The notes under the pieces are model-generated. The model saw only the letters and a list, made by a program, of their open reading frames with translations. It was not told the DNA's origin and ran no database searches. Both the position numbers and the translations under genes were made by a program. From Synanceia verrucosa (Eukaryota > Chordata > Actinopteri > Perciformes > Synanceiidae): 64,000 bases of DNA. Positions 12,101-32,134 of the stretch are shown in pieces (the stretch's first letter is position 1; each line of letters starts with the position of its first letter). The stretch covers positions 2,457,349-2,521,348 of the forward strand of contig CM056564.1 in NCBI GenBank assembly GCA_029721515.1, in the 5' to 3' direction.

Positions 12101-15100
12101 AGTGCTCTTGACAAAACCTACTATCCATCAAGAGGCACTGCAAACACTGCAAACGTGATATCACACATAAGGTAACATACACTATATTGCCAAAAGTATT
12201 CACTCACCTGCCTTGACTCTCATATGAACTGAAGTGACATCCCATTCCTAAGCCATAGGGTTCAATATGACGTCGGTCCACCCTTTGCAGCTATAACAGC
12301 TTCAACTCTTCTGGAAAGGCTGTCCACAAGGTTTAGGAGTGTGTTTATGGGAATTTTTGACCATTCTTCCAGAAGTGTATTTGTGAGGTCACACACTGAT
12401 GTTGGATGAGAAGGCCTGGCTCTCAGTCTCTGCTCTAATTCATCCCAAAGGTGTTCTATCGGGTTGAGGTCAGGACTCTGTGCAGGCCAGTCAAGTTCAT
12501 CCACACCAGACTCTGTCATCATGTCTTTATGGACCTTGCTTTGTGCACTGGTGCACAGTCATGTTGGAAGAGGAAGGGGCCAGCTCCAAACTGTTCCCAC
12601 AAAGTTGGGAGCATGGAATTGTCCAAAATGTCTTGGTATGCTGAAGCATTCAGAGTTCCTTTCACTGGAACTAAGGGGCCAAGCCCAGCTCCTGAAAAAC
12701 AACCCCACACCATAATCCCCCCTCCACCAAACTTTACACTTGGCACAATGCAGTCCGACAAGTATCGTTCTCCTGGCATCCGCCAAACCCAGACTCGTCC
12801 ATCAGATTGCCAGATGGAGAAGCGTGACTCGTCACTCCAGAGAACGCGTCTCCACTGCTCTAGAGTCCAATGGCGGCGTGCTTTACACCACTGCATCCAA
12901 CGCTTTGCATTGCACTTTGTGACGTATGGCTTGGATGCAGCTGCTCGGCCATGGAAATCCATTCCATGAAGCTCTCTGTGCTTCATGGAAGCTAATCTGA
13001 AGGCCACATGAAGTTTGGAGGTCTGTAGTGATTGACTCTGCAGTAAGTTGGCGACCTCTTCACACTATGCGCCTCAGCATCCACTGAGCCCGCTCTGTCA
13101 GTTTACGTGGTCTACCACTTCATGGCTGAGTTCCTGTCGTTCCCAAACACTTCCACGTTCTTATAATACAGCTGACAGTTGACTGTGGAATATTTAGGAG
13201 TGAGGAAATTTCAGGACTGGATTTGTTGCACAGGTGGCATCCTATCACAGTTCCACGCTGGAATTCACTGAGCTCCTGAGAGCGACCCATTCTTTCACAA
13301 ATGTTTGTAAAAGCAGTCTGCATGCCTAGGTGCACTGGAACACCTTCCAAACACACATTTGGATGGGTGAGCTAATACTTTTGGCAATATAGTGTATCAT
13401 ACATGTTGTTTTCATCATCTGTCTGTCTGTCTGGTGGAAGACATCAAAACATGTCATTCCCTCCAGTAGCCATGGATGTGTTACACATAAGCTATATCAT
13501 CATCACAAGCTTAGAAGTCATATGACTGGAGACAAAACAGCCAAGTAGAATCAACCTTCTTCAGTCATCTGATTAGTTGGTTTTGGTGCTGTGCCAAGCG
13601 AAATACATATTTTGAGCACATAATTTTTCTGCACTCAAAATTTGCTTTTGCTCACTCAGAACTGTGACACAAATATAATGTCATGCCAAAGTACCATCCA
13701 TAGACACCATGGATTAAATAAAAAAAAAGTGAAATAATCAGCGTCAAAGAAAAGTACAAATGCCATTTTAATCCAGCGGATGCTTGTAGAGATGGGCTTG
13801 ATTGACGTGTGGCGAGAATCTCTTCCAGGAAAAAAAAACAATTCACCTAGTATTCCCCATGCCACTCTGTATACTCCCGAATTGATTATAAGTTTATGTA
13901 TAAATCAGACTGGCACAGAGTTAAAAAAAAATAAAATAAAATTAAAAAAAGCAATGCATCTAATCATTCAGGGGTGTATCTAACTTTTCAACTATCTAAT
14001 CAACGGAAAAATACAATTTGGAAACTAAATACAAGCATTTTAAATGACAAAACAGTTCAGAAACAGATTCAACAGGAATTTAATACGTGTTACAAAACAA
14101 TTATAATGGAGAGGTGTCTCCAAATACTCTATGGGACACAGTTAAGGCTAACATCCGAAGTAAAATTATTGTCCTCACGGCTTTTCGGAAAAAAGAAAAA
14201 CAGAGATTTACTGAACTACAAGAGGAAATGAAGTCATTAGAAATTAGACATGCTGAACTAAAATATCCTCAGATATTAATAAATCAAATTAAACAAGATA
14301 TAAATGGTATATACGGTGAGGAAATTGAAAAACAACACAAATTTACTAAACAGAGGTACCAGGAGACGGGGTCTAGGGCAACGAAACTACTTTCCTGGAG
14401 AACACAAAAACAACGGAGTAAGAATACAAACTCTAAACTCACTAGACCTACCATCTATAGGAGAACAACAGAATAAAGAAGTAAAGACTGAAATAACAGC
14501 AGAAGAACTGAGTAAAGCCATTTTTTAAAGCCATTTCATGATTGAAAACTTATAAAGTTCTGGAATCAGGCGGATACCCATCCGAATGGTATAAAACATT
14601 TAAGCTCCAAATTACACCTGTTCTGCTTAATTGTTTTAATCATACACTGCGAACAGGGAAAGCCCCACCAATCATGGAGGGAAGCAGTTATCTCTATCAT
14701 CCCAAAATACCATAGCCCCACCGGTTCTTGCACTAAGATGCACTTTATCTACTCCTTCTCCACATTTTCTCTGCAAGTTTACATTTCTGTTGAAAATATT
14801 AAATTACGGGTGCAATATCACATTTCTGCTGCAAGTATTACATTTCTGCTATAAATAGGGAATTTCTACTGCAAATATCACATTTATGCTGCTAATAAAC
14901 ATTTCTGCTGCGAGTACTACATTTTTGCTGTAAATATTTTATTTATATTATTAGCATTACATTTCTGCCGTAAAAATTTCATTTCTATTGTATATATCAC
15001 TATATATTTTATTCCTTATTTATGTGTGTCCTTAAGCTGAGAGAATTTTGTTATGCGTGCATAATGACAATAAAGAATCTTGAATCTTCAAAAAGAAGGT

Positions 15101-18100
15101 AAAGATAAAAAGGAATGCAGCTCATATATACCAATATTGAATGTAGACTATAAATTATTTGCTTCAATCCTATCTAAGAGACTGGAGTCTGTTGTCCCAG
15201 AGCTGGTCGATTTAGATCAAACAGGCTTTGTATTAAATAGACAGACCCAGGATAATTGAAGGAGAACACTATAAGTGATGAGTCATATTACATCACACAA
15301 CATAAGTGCAATGCTGGTTAGCCTTGATGCCGAAAAGGCATTTGATTCGGTTTCATTGAATGTATTAGAGCATTATACTCGCCACCAACGGCCAGAATTA
15401 TAGGGTTAATGGACACTTGGCACAAACTATCTGTCTGGAGAGAGGGACATGCCAGGGTTGCCCCCTGAGCCCAACCTTATTTGCGTTATTTATTGAACCT
15501 TTGGCTCAAGGAAGTAGAGAGGACTCTGAGATTAAAGAGGTCACAATTACATTAGAAGCGCATAAAACTTGCATGTTTGCAGATGATGTTTTGCTTTTTA
15601 TCACAAGTCCAGACTCAAGTGTGCCTAAATTAATGTCCCTGCTAAATAAATATAATTCATACTCTGGATATAAGCTTAATATTCAAAAAACACAAATCCT
15701 CACATTTAATTATACCCCGGACCCAGATATAAGAGGGAAATACAATTTTAAATGGGACTCCCCCAGACTAAAATATCTAGGAATAAATCTTACTAAAGAC
15801 ATTTCAAAACTTTTTTGAAAATAACTACGGCCTCCTTAATAAAGAGATCAAATCTGACATCTCGAGATGGTCCCTCCTCCCACTAGATATGAGTAATAGA
15901 GTAGAAATAACTAAAATGAATGTGTTGCCACGGCTTCTTTATCTCTTCCAGTCTTTGCCACTAGAGGTACCCCAAAGACAATTTGATGAGTGGAATGCCT
16001 GGATCTCAAGGTTCATTTGGAACTGCAGAACACCCAGGGTTCAGTTTAAGACACCACAGCTGAAAAAAAGAGAAGGGAGGAAGAGCTTTACCATGCTTAC
16101 AGGATTATTATTATTATGCTGCGCAACTGAAACCCCTTAATTATGAATCTAAATGGAAATACTTGGAAATTACACAGTTAAACATCGCAATACAATCTAT
16201 AATAGGAAATAACAGCCAAGCTGAAGGACATTATAAATGCCTGAATCAATGGACATTATTTACTCTGAAGCTATGGTTTAAGGTTTTAAGGAAGCTACAA
16301 ATGGAGCAACAGGCTAGGGTCTTGAATTGGGTAGCATACAACCCAGAATTTGAACCAGATAAATTGGATGGGGGTTTTAAACAGTGGGTTTGGAGAGGTA
16401 TGACTTCTTTCTGTACCCTTACTTTAAACAATAAATTTCAGAGCTATGACTCAATTTCAAACACATATGGACTGGAAAAGCAAGACTTCCATAGGTACCT
16501 GCAGGTCAGAGAGCATTATAATAAAAAAAAAAAATACAAATCAAAGAGGAGGAGGATTGCAACATGATTTCTATATTTCAGGATGCATACCAAGAAAAAC
16601 ACAATAAAAAGTTGGTCTCTAGAATATATTCCAGTACACAAGCCTCTAAAAATCACTCTACGATAAATTAAACAAAAATGGGAGAGGGAGTCAGAAATAC
16701 AAATATCAGAAAAGATCTAGTCAGAAATATGTGAGATGAGACACTAGCAACTACTGCAAACTCAAGGTCATTGAGAGAGTTCTGCTGGAATAATGTGGTG
16801 AGATATTTTTAGAATTCCTAAAATAACAGCTCTGCGAGGCCTCTAGTGGAGATAATGTAGAACCTCTATGGCAAATCACTTTCATTTCTTTTGGGCCTGT
16901 CCAAAAACCCAACCTTACTGGAGAGAGGTGGCTACTGAAATTAATAAAATGATACGGGTAGAATTAGACGTCTCTTTTGTTATTTTATACATTGGTAAAA
17001 TACTGGAAATGAAGAGAGATAAATAGCTACTGAAGATACTCTTGGCATGCAGCAGGAAAGCAATAACCAGAAAATGTTTACAACCAGGCCCTCCAACAGT
17101 GGAGCAGTGGTGCGGAATCGTGAAAGAAATCTACTCCATGGAGAGACTTACTTTTGTTTTAAGACTTCAGTTGGGGAAATGTATTGAACTTTGGGAAAAA
17201 TGGATTGTGTATGCACCTTGAACAGTATGACTTTACATCATGATGTACTGTATGTGTAAAAGGATTTTTGTTTATAACTCTAACACCCATGATGATCTCA
17301 TGTTCTTTGTTTACCTAAATAAATGAAATTTAAAAAGTTTAAAAAAAAAACACAGAAGTGAAATAAAGAGACATTTAATGTAGGCAGCTGCAACACTGCA
17401 GTGGCCTGCATTAAAATGGATCAATCAATTCAAAATAGTCCAAATCCACTGAGTTGATCTGAAACCACCCATGTGAAGAGAACACAATCATCAAAGATTT
17501 AAAACAAAAAAAAAACAAAAAAAAAACGCTGTTTAAAATTTTACTTAGAAAGGTGAAAGAGGAACCACTTAATTAAACAACAGCTGAGGCTGACACAATG
17601 CCTCCCCCATGTGGATAAAGATCTACCTCCTCCCACAACAACCTCTCAGTGTTAGGAGATCAGGAGCTGAAACTAAGTAATTAGGACTGAAACTAAGGAA
17701 GGGTTTCATGATCAATTAACTCCCATCAATCTGTCTTTGCTCAGCCATTTAGTCTGACAATTAAAAGAGACAGAAATGTTTGGTTTTGCTCAAACACCAA
17801 CCCAAACTCAAATATATATATAGCAATTAATCTTCATATTTGAAAAGTTAAAAATAGACAATGTTTGTCATTTTTGCTTAGTTAAACAACTGAACTATCA
17901 AACCAATTGTGTCAGCTTCAGTCAAGATCCGCTCACAAATATCAAATAGCAGCATGTGTTCTGGAAAAAAAAAAAAAAAAAAAATGCTGAATTATTGTTT
18001 AATTCTTTTTAACTGAATCTCTAATGACAGCTATTAACACAGCTCAACATTTTGAGAGTATTTACTGGCATATTTTATATTATAAGACATTAAATCTCTT

Positions 18101-19474
18101 CAGTTTGTGTTTACACAATCTTGTTTTCAGGCTAAAAGCCTGACTTTGAGACGAAGGAATGGAAAAATGCCCTGCAGCATCTTAATATGCTTAAGTTGAA
18201 CTTCTCAAGACAACAGAAACAAGTAAATTTTTAATTCATTTTTTAGTGCAGCCAAGGCCTTTTACCACCAAAACCACTAGCAAACTAACATATTAACTTG
18301 GTTATATCTCAAGTCAACATGCATGTGTATTATCACAGCACTGACACACAGACACACATATTCACACTACAGGTAAACATGAGTTTCTACCTCAACAACC
18401 CTGCATGTCTCTGTATTTTGGGCAGAACAAAACAAATTGAACAAATTCATTATGGCTGAATCATTACATTTAAATAGCTCTGAGTAAATTATGACCGACT
18501 GTCCCACATGTTCCTCGAAAAGAAAACTGACAGTCATAACTAATTCTATGATAAGATCATTGCAGTTTATAAACCAGACTTCCCTCCCTTTTACACATTT
18601 TTTTATATTAACAAATTATCCAAAACATTATCATTATAATAGCCTTGTTGAATTCTTAAGACAGGCTATTATTATGTGAAAAAATGCTGTGTAGGAACAA
18701 TAACCACATGTTAACAGACTGAATACCAACAATATGGTATTGATTCTCTGCTACTATAACTATAAAACAAAACAGCAGCTGTGGCTGGTTATACCTGTAT
18801 CTATTAATGTATGGGTATTACCTGGTGTAGGACACAACCTGACAATCACAGCACTGACAGGAAGTGGTGTCCCAATAAAGGACAATAGACCATTTCTTCA
18901 TCGTGATCAACTGAGGAAACATTTCTAGTTATTTTACAGACATTTATTAATTTTAATCAGTCTAGCCCTTTGGACCATTTGAACCATTATTTTATTATAT
19001 TGTTTGTAATATCATATTACAAAATAACCAATTATCTTAGATTAATACATCACAATATAGACTGGGACTATCCTCATTCAAAGTCCAAGCAATTCTTCAC
19101 TAAAATAAGCAATTTTAAGAGGATACACAATCACAAACAAAGCCTTCTGAGGCAAATTTGTAATTTGTGACACAAATGAATACGTATACAAATAGATAAG
19201 ACATACACAAATAAAATTAACATAACTTGAAATTGTCTTGACAATACCGGTATACCGTAATTTAGCTTGGTGAACTGTTCCCATGCTCTCTGAATGAAAG
19301 CTGGTAGTTTGAGTTAGTTAAGAGTTCAACATTTTAGTTTTCGTCGCTATTTGTGTCACACAGAGGAACAATGAGGAGAGGCAAACAAGCCCAACAGGAA
19401 AATCCAGTGTGTGAAGCTAAAGCAGCAGCTAGCTGTGTTGTAGCTAATGTTACCTGTGGTGTTAGACCTGACAT
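187..19474 (-). CDS. pkn3: PKN3-like protein kinase N, N-terminal part (HR1 repeats and C2-like domain), truncated by window edge
   Basis: Serine/threonine kinase of the PKN family, an effector of Rho GTPases. Coding exons, in transcript order: 19454-19474 (candidate), 11457-11733, 10663-10832, 9233-9356, 7815-7966, 5326-5536, 2433-2615, 1959-2068, 715-858, 187-262. All have GT-AG borders and the phases agree throughout, giving 489 residues plus one base. Three HR1 coiled-coil repeats are visible (about residues 28-95, 120-195 and 205-285), with the family motifs RELKIKE, KVKQGAENMIQTY and AVAEGAKNVVK. A C2-like domain follows (about 315-475), with VLKVDNRMVGRTHW, ELEIAVYWRDWR and FLRLEDFLDN. 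The kinase domain and C-terminus lie left of position 1. The name PKN3 rather than PKN1 or PKN2 rests mainly on synteny with SET, WDR34 and SPTAN1; the domain assignment itself is firm. Introns are long and full of repeats. Confidence 0.88.
1140..1640. repeat. Unclassified dispersed repeat, copy A, split by an L2-like LINE tail
   Basis: It shares blocks with 26690-27420: a 'gtaatNgctaatccaNca' segment, 'aatcaaaatgatatc' just before the interruption, and 'ctcactcctgttcaaaatgg' near 1590-1615. Within it, 1323-1435 is a separate insertion: the L2-like LINE 3' tail (tcaagtcaagtc, tagcccaatatcac, ctttacaatctgtacagg). I do not know the family. It lies in a PKN3 intron. Confidence 0.5.
1323..1435 (-). 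mobile_element. Solo 3' tail of an L2-like LINE
   Basis: The block 'tagcccaatatcacaaatta' and the following 'ctttacaatctgtacagg' match the 3' end of the longer LINE at 33817-35655. As there, the terminal repeat (gtcaagtcaagtc in plus sense) is at the lower-coordinate end, so the element reads on the minus strand. It is heavily 5'-truncated. Confidence 0.6.
2650..3795. repeat. 80-bp minisatellite, about 14 units
   Basis: Tandem units of 80 bp, with 76-bp variants that lack a TATG, are repeated about 14 times with few substitutions. Each unit contains the perfect palindrome CTGTGATATCACAG and the motif GTCTACCTGAGT. It fills much of the PKN3 intron between exons 5326-5536 and 2433-2615 and ends some 35 bp before the acceptor of the latter. 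The high unit identity points to recent amplification or homogenisation. Confidence 0.95.
4463..5191 (-). mobile_element. tRNA-headed SINE with 15-bp target duplication, carrying a nested MITE
   Basis: It is flanked by the perfect direct repeat TTGTCTCACTCCCAT at 4448-4462 and 5192-5206, the signature of retroposition. The tail end (left) is a CATCCATCCAT run; the tRNA-like head (right) is degenerate but ends in 'gctaaccgtaccgcc'. Sister copies are at 25464, 48998 and 53690. Between 4588 and 4990 a different element has been inserted (see next entry). Confidence 0.8.
4588..4990. mobile_element. MITE nested in the SINE
   Basis: This segment breaks the SINE after 'cagttcattgcagggc' and is followed by the SINE continuation 'agagacagacaacc'. 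Its body (AATCCAAGATGGCAG, GAGCAAGCACAACAAAC-like blocks, CGACTCGGGTGT-like end) matches the element at 22963-23963, but it lacks that copy's central 540 bp. The ends resemble 'GCTGCGTTC' imperfectly. Confidence 0.6.
5640..5998 (+). mobile_element. Retroposon 3' end with ATGACAATAAAGA tail
   Basis: The last 70 bp ('ctttaagctgagagac', 'gcgtgcataatgacaataaa', 'cttgaatcttc') match the end of the insertion at 14710-15096. Upstream, 'atcacatttctgctgcaaat' is also shared. The left limit is not clear. It is a LINE or LINE-mobilised tail of unknown family in a PKN3 intron. Confidence 0.5.
6110..7518. mobile_element. TTAA-flanked repeat element of about 1.4 kb
   Basis: TTAA occurs at 6106-6109 and 7519-7522, and the ends are loosely inverted (AGTTCACC against AGGTCCCA on the reverse strand), as in piggyBac-like or Kolobok-like elements. 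Internal blocks such as 'ttagcactgcagctaac' and 'gagctctgtcatagaataat' recur at 9880-9930. I see no transposase, so it would be non-autonomous. The ends are only moderately convincing. Confidence 0.4.
8090..8932. mobile_element. hAT-type MITE with 8-bp target duplication
   Basis: Termini are CAGGGATGG and CCACCTCTG. The 8 bp on either side are TAGAATGT (8082-8089) and TAGATTGT (8933-8940), a target duplication with one mismatch. The body has the 'ttacttaagtaaa' style sequence of a common fish hAT MITE. A second copy is at 37775-38428. It carries a nested insertion at 8253-8804. Confidence 0.75.
8253..8804. mobile_element. TTAA-targeting MITE nested in the hAT MITE
   Basis: Flanked by TTAA at 8249-8252 and 8805-8808. 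Ends are inverted repeats: AGGTATAGTAGGCGATG on the left and the complement of CATCGCCAACTCTACCT on the right (15 of 17 match). Removing it with one TTAA restores a continuous host sequence that matches the second host copy near 37915. TTAA duplications are typical of piggyBac and Kolobok groups. No transposase is seen. Confidence 0.8.
9550..10110. repeat. Second copy of the 6.1-7.5 kb repeat family, with a 60-bp tandem array
   Basis: At 9612-9860 a unit of exactly 60 bp (CCGGTAGCTCTGCTACCCTC, then GCAGGGCTAACGTTACAGG) repeats about four times. Downstream, 'ttagcactgcagctaac' and 'ggaataatgtattctatgtg' correspond to 6990-7050. It lies in the PKN3 intron between exons 9233-9356 and 10663-10832. 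Confidence 0.65.
11272..11396 (-). mobile_element. tRNA-derived SINE with poly(A) tail, close to a PKN3 splice donor
   Basis: Read on the minus strand it starts with a pol III A-box-like TAGCATAGTGG and a B-box-like GGTTTGACTCC, followed by 'caggaagggcatctggtgtt' and a long A run (seen as T on the plus strand, 11273-11294). Its head lies only about 60 bp from the donor of PKN3 exon 11457-11733. It belongs to a different SINE family from the four copies elsewhere in the window. Confidence 0.7.
12180..13394 (-). mobile_element. Tc1-like transposon A, transposase frameshifted
   Basis: TA target sites at 12178-12179 and 13395-13396 and inverted ends starting CACTATATTGCCAAAAGTAT. The transposase reads on the minus strand in pieces: helix-turn-helix part 13356-13120 (SELSEFQRG, PQSTVSCIIRTWK), catalytic part 13007-12519 (SDESRFSIW, first Asp; FQHDCAPVHK, second Asp), and C-terminal part 12522-12262 (SPDLNPIEHLWDE, Glu). 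A one-base deletion near 12521 separates the second Asp from the Glu; aligning across it gives DD34E spacing. It sits in the first PKN3 intron and is not functional. Confidence 0.9.
13970..17350 (+). mobile_element. L1-like LINE, ORF2 remnant with poly(A) end and nested insertion
   Basis: Broken open frames on the plus strand follow an L1 ORF2 in order. The end of the endonuclease and the linker are at 13980-14480, and the reverse transcriptase at about 14510-15820 (VSLDAEKAFDSV near 15325; CQGCPLSPTLFALFIEPLAQ near 15447; FADD catalytic motif near 15580; KYLGINLTKD near 15790). The C-terminal part reaches about 17220, and the copy ends in an A run at 17340-17350. Many stops and shifts make it dead. 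Position 14709 joins 15097 in frame when the nested element is ignored. Confidence 0.88.
14710..15096 (+). mobile_element. Retroposon inserted inside the L1-like LINE
   Basis: The host reads ...AVISIIPK before it and EGKDKKECSSY after it, continuous in all L1 ORF2 proteins, so the segment is an insertion. CAAAA at both ends may be the target duplication. Inside are imperfect 'acatttctgctgcaa' repeats; the end is 'gcgtgcataatgacaataaa' plus 'gaatcttgaatcttc', shared with 5930-5998. Confidence 0.75.
17351..19453. other. PKN3 first intron, A+T-rich, no recognised element
   Basis: About 2.1 kb without a supported gene. It holds A runs (17505-17526, 17963-17983) and generally A+T-rich sequence. 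Short open frames here lack conserved motifs. I see nothing else I can support. Confidence 0.5.
19454..19474 (-). CDS. pkn3: Candidate first coding exon of PKN3 (start codon plus six codons)
   Basis: On the minus strand ATG stands in the context CCACCATGT, encodes MSGLTPQ and ends exactly at a good donor (CAG, then GTAACA) in phase 0. The next known exon, 11457-11733, opens in phase 0 after a good acceptor and has no conserved start of its own; its internal Met (third codon after the acceptor) is a weaker alternative. The local sequence is less A+T-rich than the flanks, as expected for a promoter-proximal exon. The assignment is an inference from position, context and phase; no protein homology is possible over seven residues. 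Confidence 0.5.
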
Positions 19475-19800
19475 GGTGGATGTCGGTTAGTTGTCTCTGC
19501 TGGACATTCACACACCGTCAACGTCTCCAACGTCTTTCTTCGGGCCAAAGTGGATGCAACAGCTCTAGTTGGACTAGCACGGACACATCAGCTGAGCTAC
19601 ACTGTCTGTCCCGGCTCTCCACAGTCTCTATTAGGGTGTAGCTACTCGTGTTCACAACGAAAACACAGCTGACTAAAAGTTTGAATTCAGTCACACTGGG
19701 CAGCGACAAAGTGCTGATGTCATAGACGGTGGCTTGATTCGTTGGCTACCCATATGATGGACACGCTACAGGAGCCAATCACATTCCACCATTCAGTGCA
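19475..19800 (-). promoter_or_regulatory. Probable PKN3 5' UTR and proximal promoter
   Basis: This stretch is less A+T-rich than its surroundings and lies directly upstream, on the minus strand, of the candidate PKN3 start codon. A CCAAT pentamer at 19775-19779 (in GAGCCAATCAC) is about 300 bp before the ATG. I see no TATA box. The assignment depends on the candidate exon being right. Confidence 0.35.
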
Positions 19801-20009
19801 CCTGCCGAGGCAACCTCCGGATGCTGTCAGGTAGCCTATGATAATGAAACCAAACAGACTACCAGATAAAAGCAGAGCCGTTAAGATCATTTTAATATTC
19901 GTCATTTTGTTATTAATTACTTCATATGATTTATTTTTACATAATGAGGACAAAACTTTTTTGCCAGACATTAAATAATTATATTAGATTAGAGTTTAAT
20001 TTTATTGTC

Positions 20010-20255
20010 ATTACATGTCAAGTAAATTCAAATTTTAATTGTGTAGCCCAATTACAATTAATCACAAATTACAAATTAGCCTCAGAAGGCTTTATAATCT
20101 ACTGCAGATTTTATTTATTATATTTTTACAAGTCACATCCATATTAAAAACCCTCACACTGACTGAGGAAAAACTCTCAAAAATTAACAAGGAAAAAGAA
20201 ACGGAAGAAACATGTCACAAGTACAAGGTAATGAAATGCAACCAAGCAGAACTAT
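20010..20255 (-). mobile_element. Diverged L2-like LINE tail
   Basis: 'tgtagcccaattacaatta', 'ctttataatcta' and 'gaggaaaaactctcaaaaat' correspond block by block to 33835-33990 of the longer L2-like copy. It lies between PKN3 and SET. Confidence 0.55.
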
Positions 20256-21982
20256 AGAAGCAGAAAATAAAAAGTGAACAGATAGAGGAAACATAACTTG
20301 ATGTTTTAGCCTGTGGTGAATTGAGACATGGAAATCCTGCCTCCACCCAGCCACACAAAGAGAGTGGATGACACATGCCTAACCATAAAGCCAGGTATCT
20401 GTCTGTCCCTCCCTCTGGGTGTTATTTACATATCACCACATCCGTCCATCCTGTGTGTAGCTGCAGAGCTGAGGACATAGTGTGCACAGACTGCATGTAG
20501 TGTGGAATTTCACTATTTACTCAGCCACTTACGCAGACTGCAGACCCACAGGCAAACATTGTCTACTGCTTTACTTTTCACCCACCCACTCTCTAACCGT
20601 GAATTTTGGCATTGGCAATGGAAACTTTAAGAGGCAGGCCTATTTTAATGAAGTAAGTTATTATTAGTTAAACAATTAATACATGCCCTGCATTCAAGTA
20701 TTTACCTGAAGCGAGTGAAGGTTATTGAGTCATATTTGAATTGTTATTTTTGGGGTAAAATTTATTCTGCAGTGTAACCACTAACATTTCTTTGTCAGGT
20801 TAATGTAATGTGCTCAGTTTGAAGTTGCTTGGATGAGCGATTCATCAAAAAGCTGTAGGCAGCAACACCACAGGCTGAACACTCAGTCCATTTTAATACT
20901 TCATTATATTGTTAATTGTTGTTTATCACACTATTTATCTGTCAGTAAATATATATAAAGGAAAGCACAGAGCTGGACTCCATCAAATCAGTGGTAGAGA
21001 GAAGGACTCTGAGCAAACTGCTGTCCATCATGGACCCAGATACCCTCCACCCTCTGCAGCACCATCAGCAGACAGAGGAGTGCATTCAGTGTCAGGCTGC
21101 TCCACTGACAGACTGAGGAAGTCCTTTGTCCCACAGGACATTCTCCTTGTCACCTGCACTTTATCTCATAACTGTTAGCCTGATGCTGCTGATTTACAGC
21201 TACTGTAGCCTCAACTCCTGAAACATGCAAATGGACATCTTTGCTTACTTTCACAGTTTATTTGCACATACACACTTCACCTCTGGACATTGCCCACTGT
21301 TTTTTGCATATATTGTAGGATTTAGAATAGGAGAGAATAGAATAGAATGGAATAGAATAGAATAGAACTTTATTGTCAAACAATGAAAGGCAGTTTAGCA
21401 GCTTGACACAAACATGAAATAGACTGTAAATATGGTAAATATGGCGTATAAAAATAGAATACAATACAAAAAAACTGTAAAAATAGTATTAAAAATACAA
21501 TTAAGTAAGTTTGGGGTGAATATATACAGACTACATGGCATTGGAAATAGGATATGATAGCTATTTATAGTTATTTACATAGTGGAAGAGAAGATGTGCA
21601 AAAACAGATGTGCAAACGGCATTGAGTGCAATCAGATAGAGTGGGTGTGGAAGGATGTGAGGCTCAAAGTTTTTCAGCTTAGTCGTGTAGATCGATGAGC
21701 TTGAGCTAGGAGTGGGGGTGGGTGGGACACAACTTAATGTCAGACTTCAGGTGTTTGCAGTGTCGCACTCCAGCCAGCTGGAGGCAGTAGAGCTCCATAC
21801 ATTTGTTCACCGACCGAGCGCCACGGACAGAAACAAGCGTGTGAATGTAGGCTCGTTCCTCCTTAACGTGGGCTTGTAGACACGCTCTGCATGCAAGGTG
21901 GAAGTAACTTTTATCCTCCAGAGAAGAGTTAGGAGCCACTCGGAATATACATCTGGTCACAGTGTCACAGAATACTAAAACC
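20256..21982. other. PKN3-SET divergent intergenic region and SET 5' flank
   Basis: No supported gene. A (GAATA)n-like run at 21328-21370 leads into 'actttattgtcaaacaatg', which read on the minus strand is a retroposon tail (CAATAAAGT plus pentamers). The last 250 bp are more G+C- and CpG-rich and should contain the SET transcription start; I see no clear TATA box. Confidence 0.5.
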
Positions 21983-31111
<9,129 letters not shown>

Positions 31112-31535
31112 ACATTTCAGCCAGCATCTTTTCCCCGTCCTCCCTCTGTGATGTGCTCATCGTACATCCCACAGGCGCAAAATATTTGTTTTGTGGAGGG
31201 GAGGGGGGTTTGTAAAAAACAAAAAAAACAAAAAAAAAATCTTTTTCCCATCCATCCTCCTCCTCTGCAGCCAGGGCCTTTCCTAATGCCGTGTCTACAG
31301 ACCAGCTCCATACACAAGCAGGTCTATATCAGTGGGGTGGGGGTGTCAGTCTCCCAATGACATGCGGAAGAAAAAAAAAATGTAGCATTCTGCATGTCAT
31401 CCTACGTAGATTTGAAATATACATACCATAGCAATTTCTATGTAAAATATGTCAGTTTCTGTTGAAGTTGTGAGTTCCATAACAACAAGCCATGGTGCAG
31501 TGATAACTAGCCACAGCATCCTTAGCCACTATGAT

Positions 31536-31597
<62 letters not shown>

Positions 31598-32045
31598 ATA
31601 TATATATATGTGTATATATATATATATATGTGTATATATATATATATATGTGTATATACATACACACACAGTCCAGTGGTAGGGCATACATTGTAAATGT
31701 TTTTGGGATATTAATGTATCTTGGTAGACACTTGTTTGTTGTACACATTTTAATGGGGCGGTGTGGTGGGGCAGTGGGGCTTTGACACCAAATCTGGACT
31801 TCTGTTAAAAGAATTTTCGTTTTCTTGTTTTTCAGACCCACAACGTTTGAATAGAAATGTACATTTTTTTTTTATAGAAACAACCTAAAAGAATTTAATT
31901 TTGAGCTTGTCCTTACATTTTGAGATGGGTGAGAAAATCAACTCTGTGGAGTCTGCAGTGTTTCTCCTGTTCCACTGGAAACCTCTTGACATTAAATTAA
32001 GTGTACCAGTTGCTTTGTTACAATAAATAAATGTATACATGATGC
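31112..32045 (+). other. SET 3' UTR with poly(A) signal
   Basis: After the stop at 31109-31111, sequence without competing genes runs to a double poly(A) hexamer, AATAAATAAA, at 32022-32031. It contains a (TA)n tract at 31536-31670. The UTR extent is inferred from the hexamer. Confidence 0.6.
31531..31671. repeat. (TA)n microsatellite
   Basis: A TA run with interspersed TGTA units about 130 bp long, inside the SET 3' UTR. Open frames over it encode only Ile-Tyr repeats and are not genes. Confidence 0.95.
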
Positions 32046-32134
32046 TTGGAGTAGTTTACTTACTTTGGGTATTATAGCACCATAGTTCTGCATTTGAAAA
32101 TGTCATACAGCAAATTGTCTTGCACAGACAAATA

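Noticed and set aside
12262..13356. Transposase open frames as host genes
   Set aside because: They lie between Tc1 TIRs, are frameshifted and carry DD34E motifs; treated as mobile elements. The same applies to frames at 33093-33482, 40149-40445 and 50962-51944.
31452..31841. Open frames of Ile-Tyr repeats on both strands
   Set aside because: They are translations of a (TA)n microsatellite; the same holds at 34047-34445.
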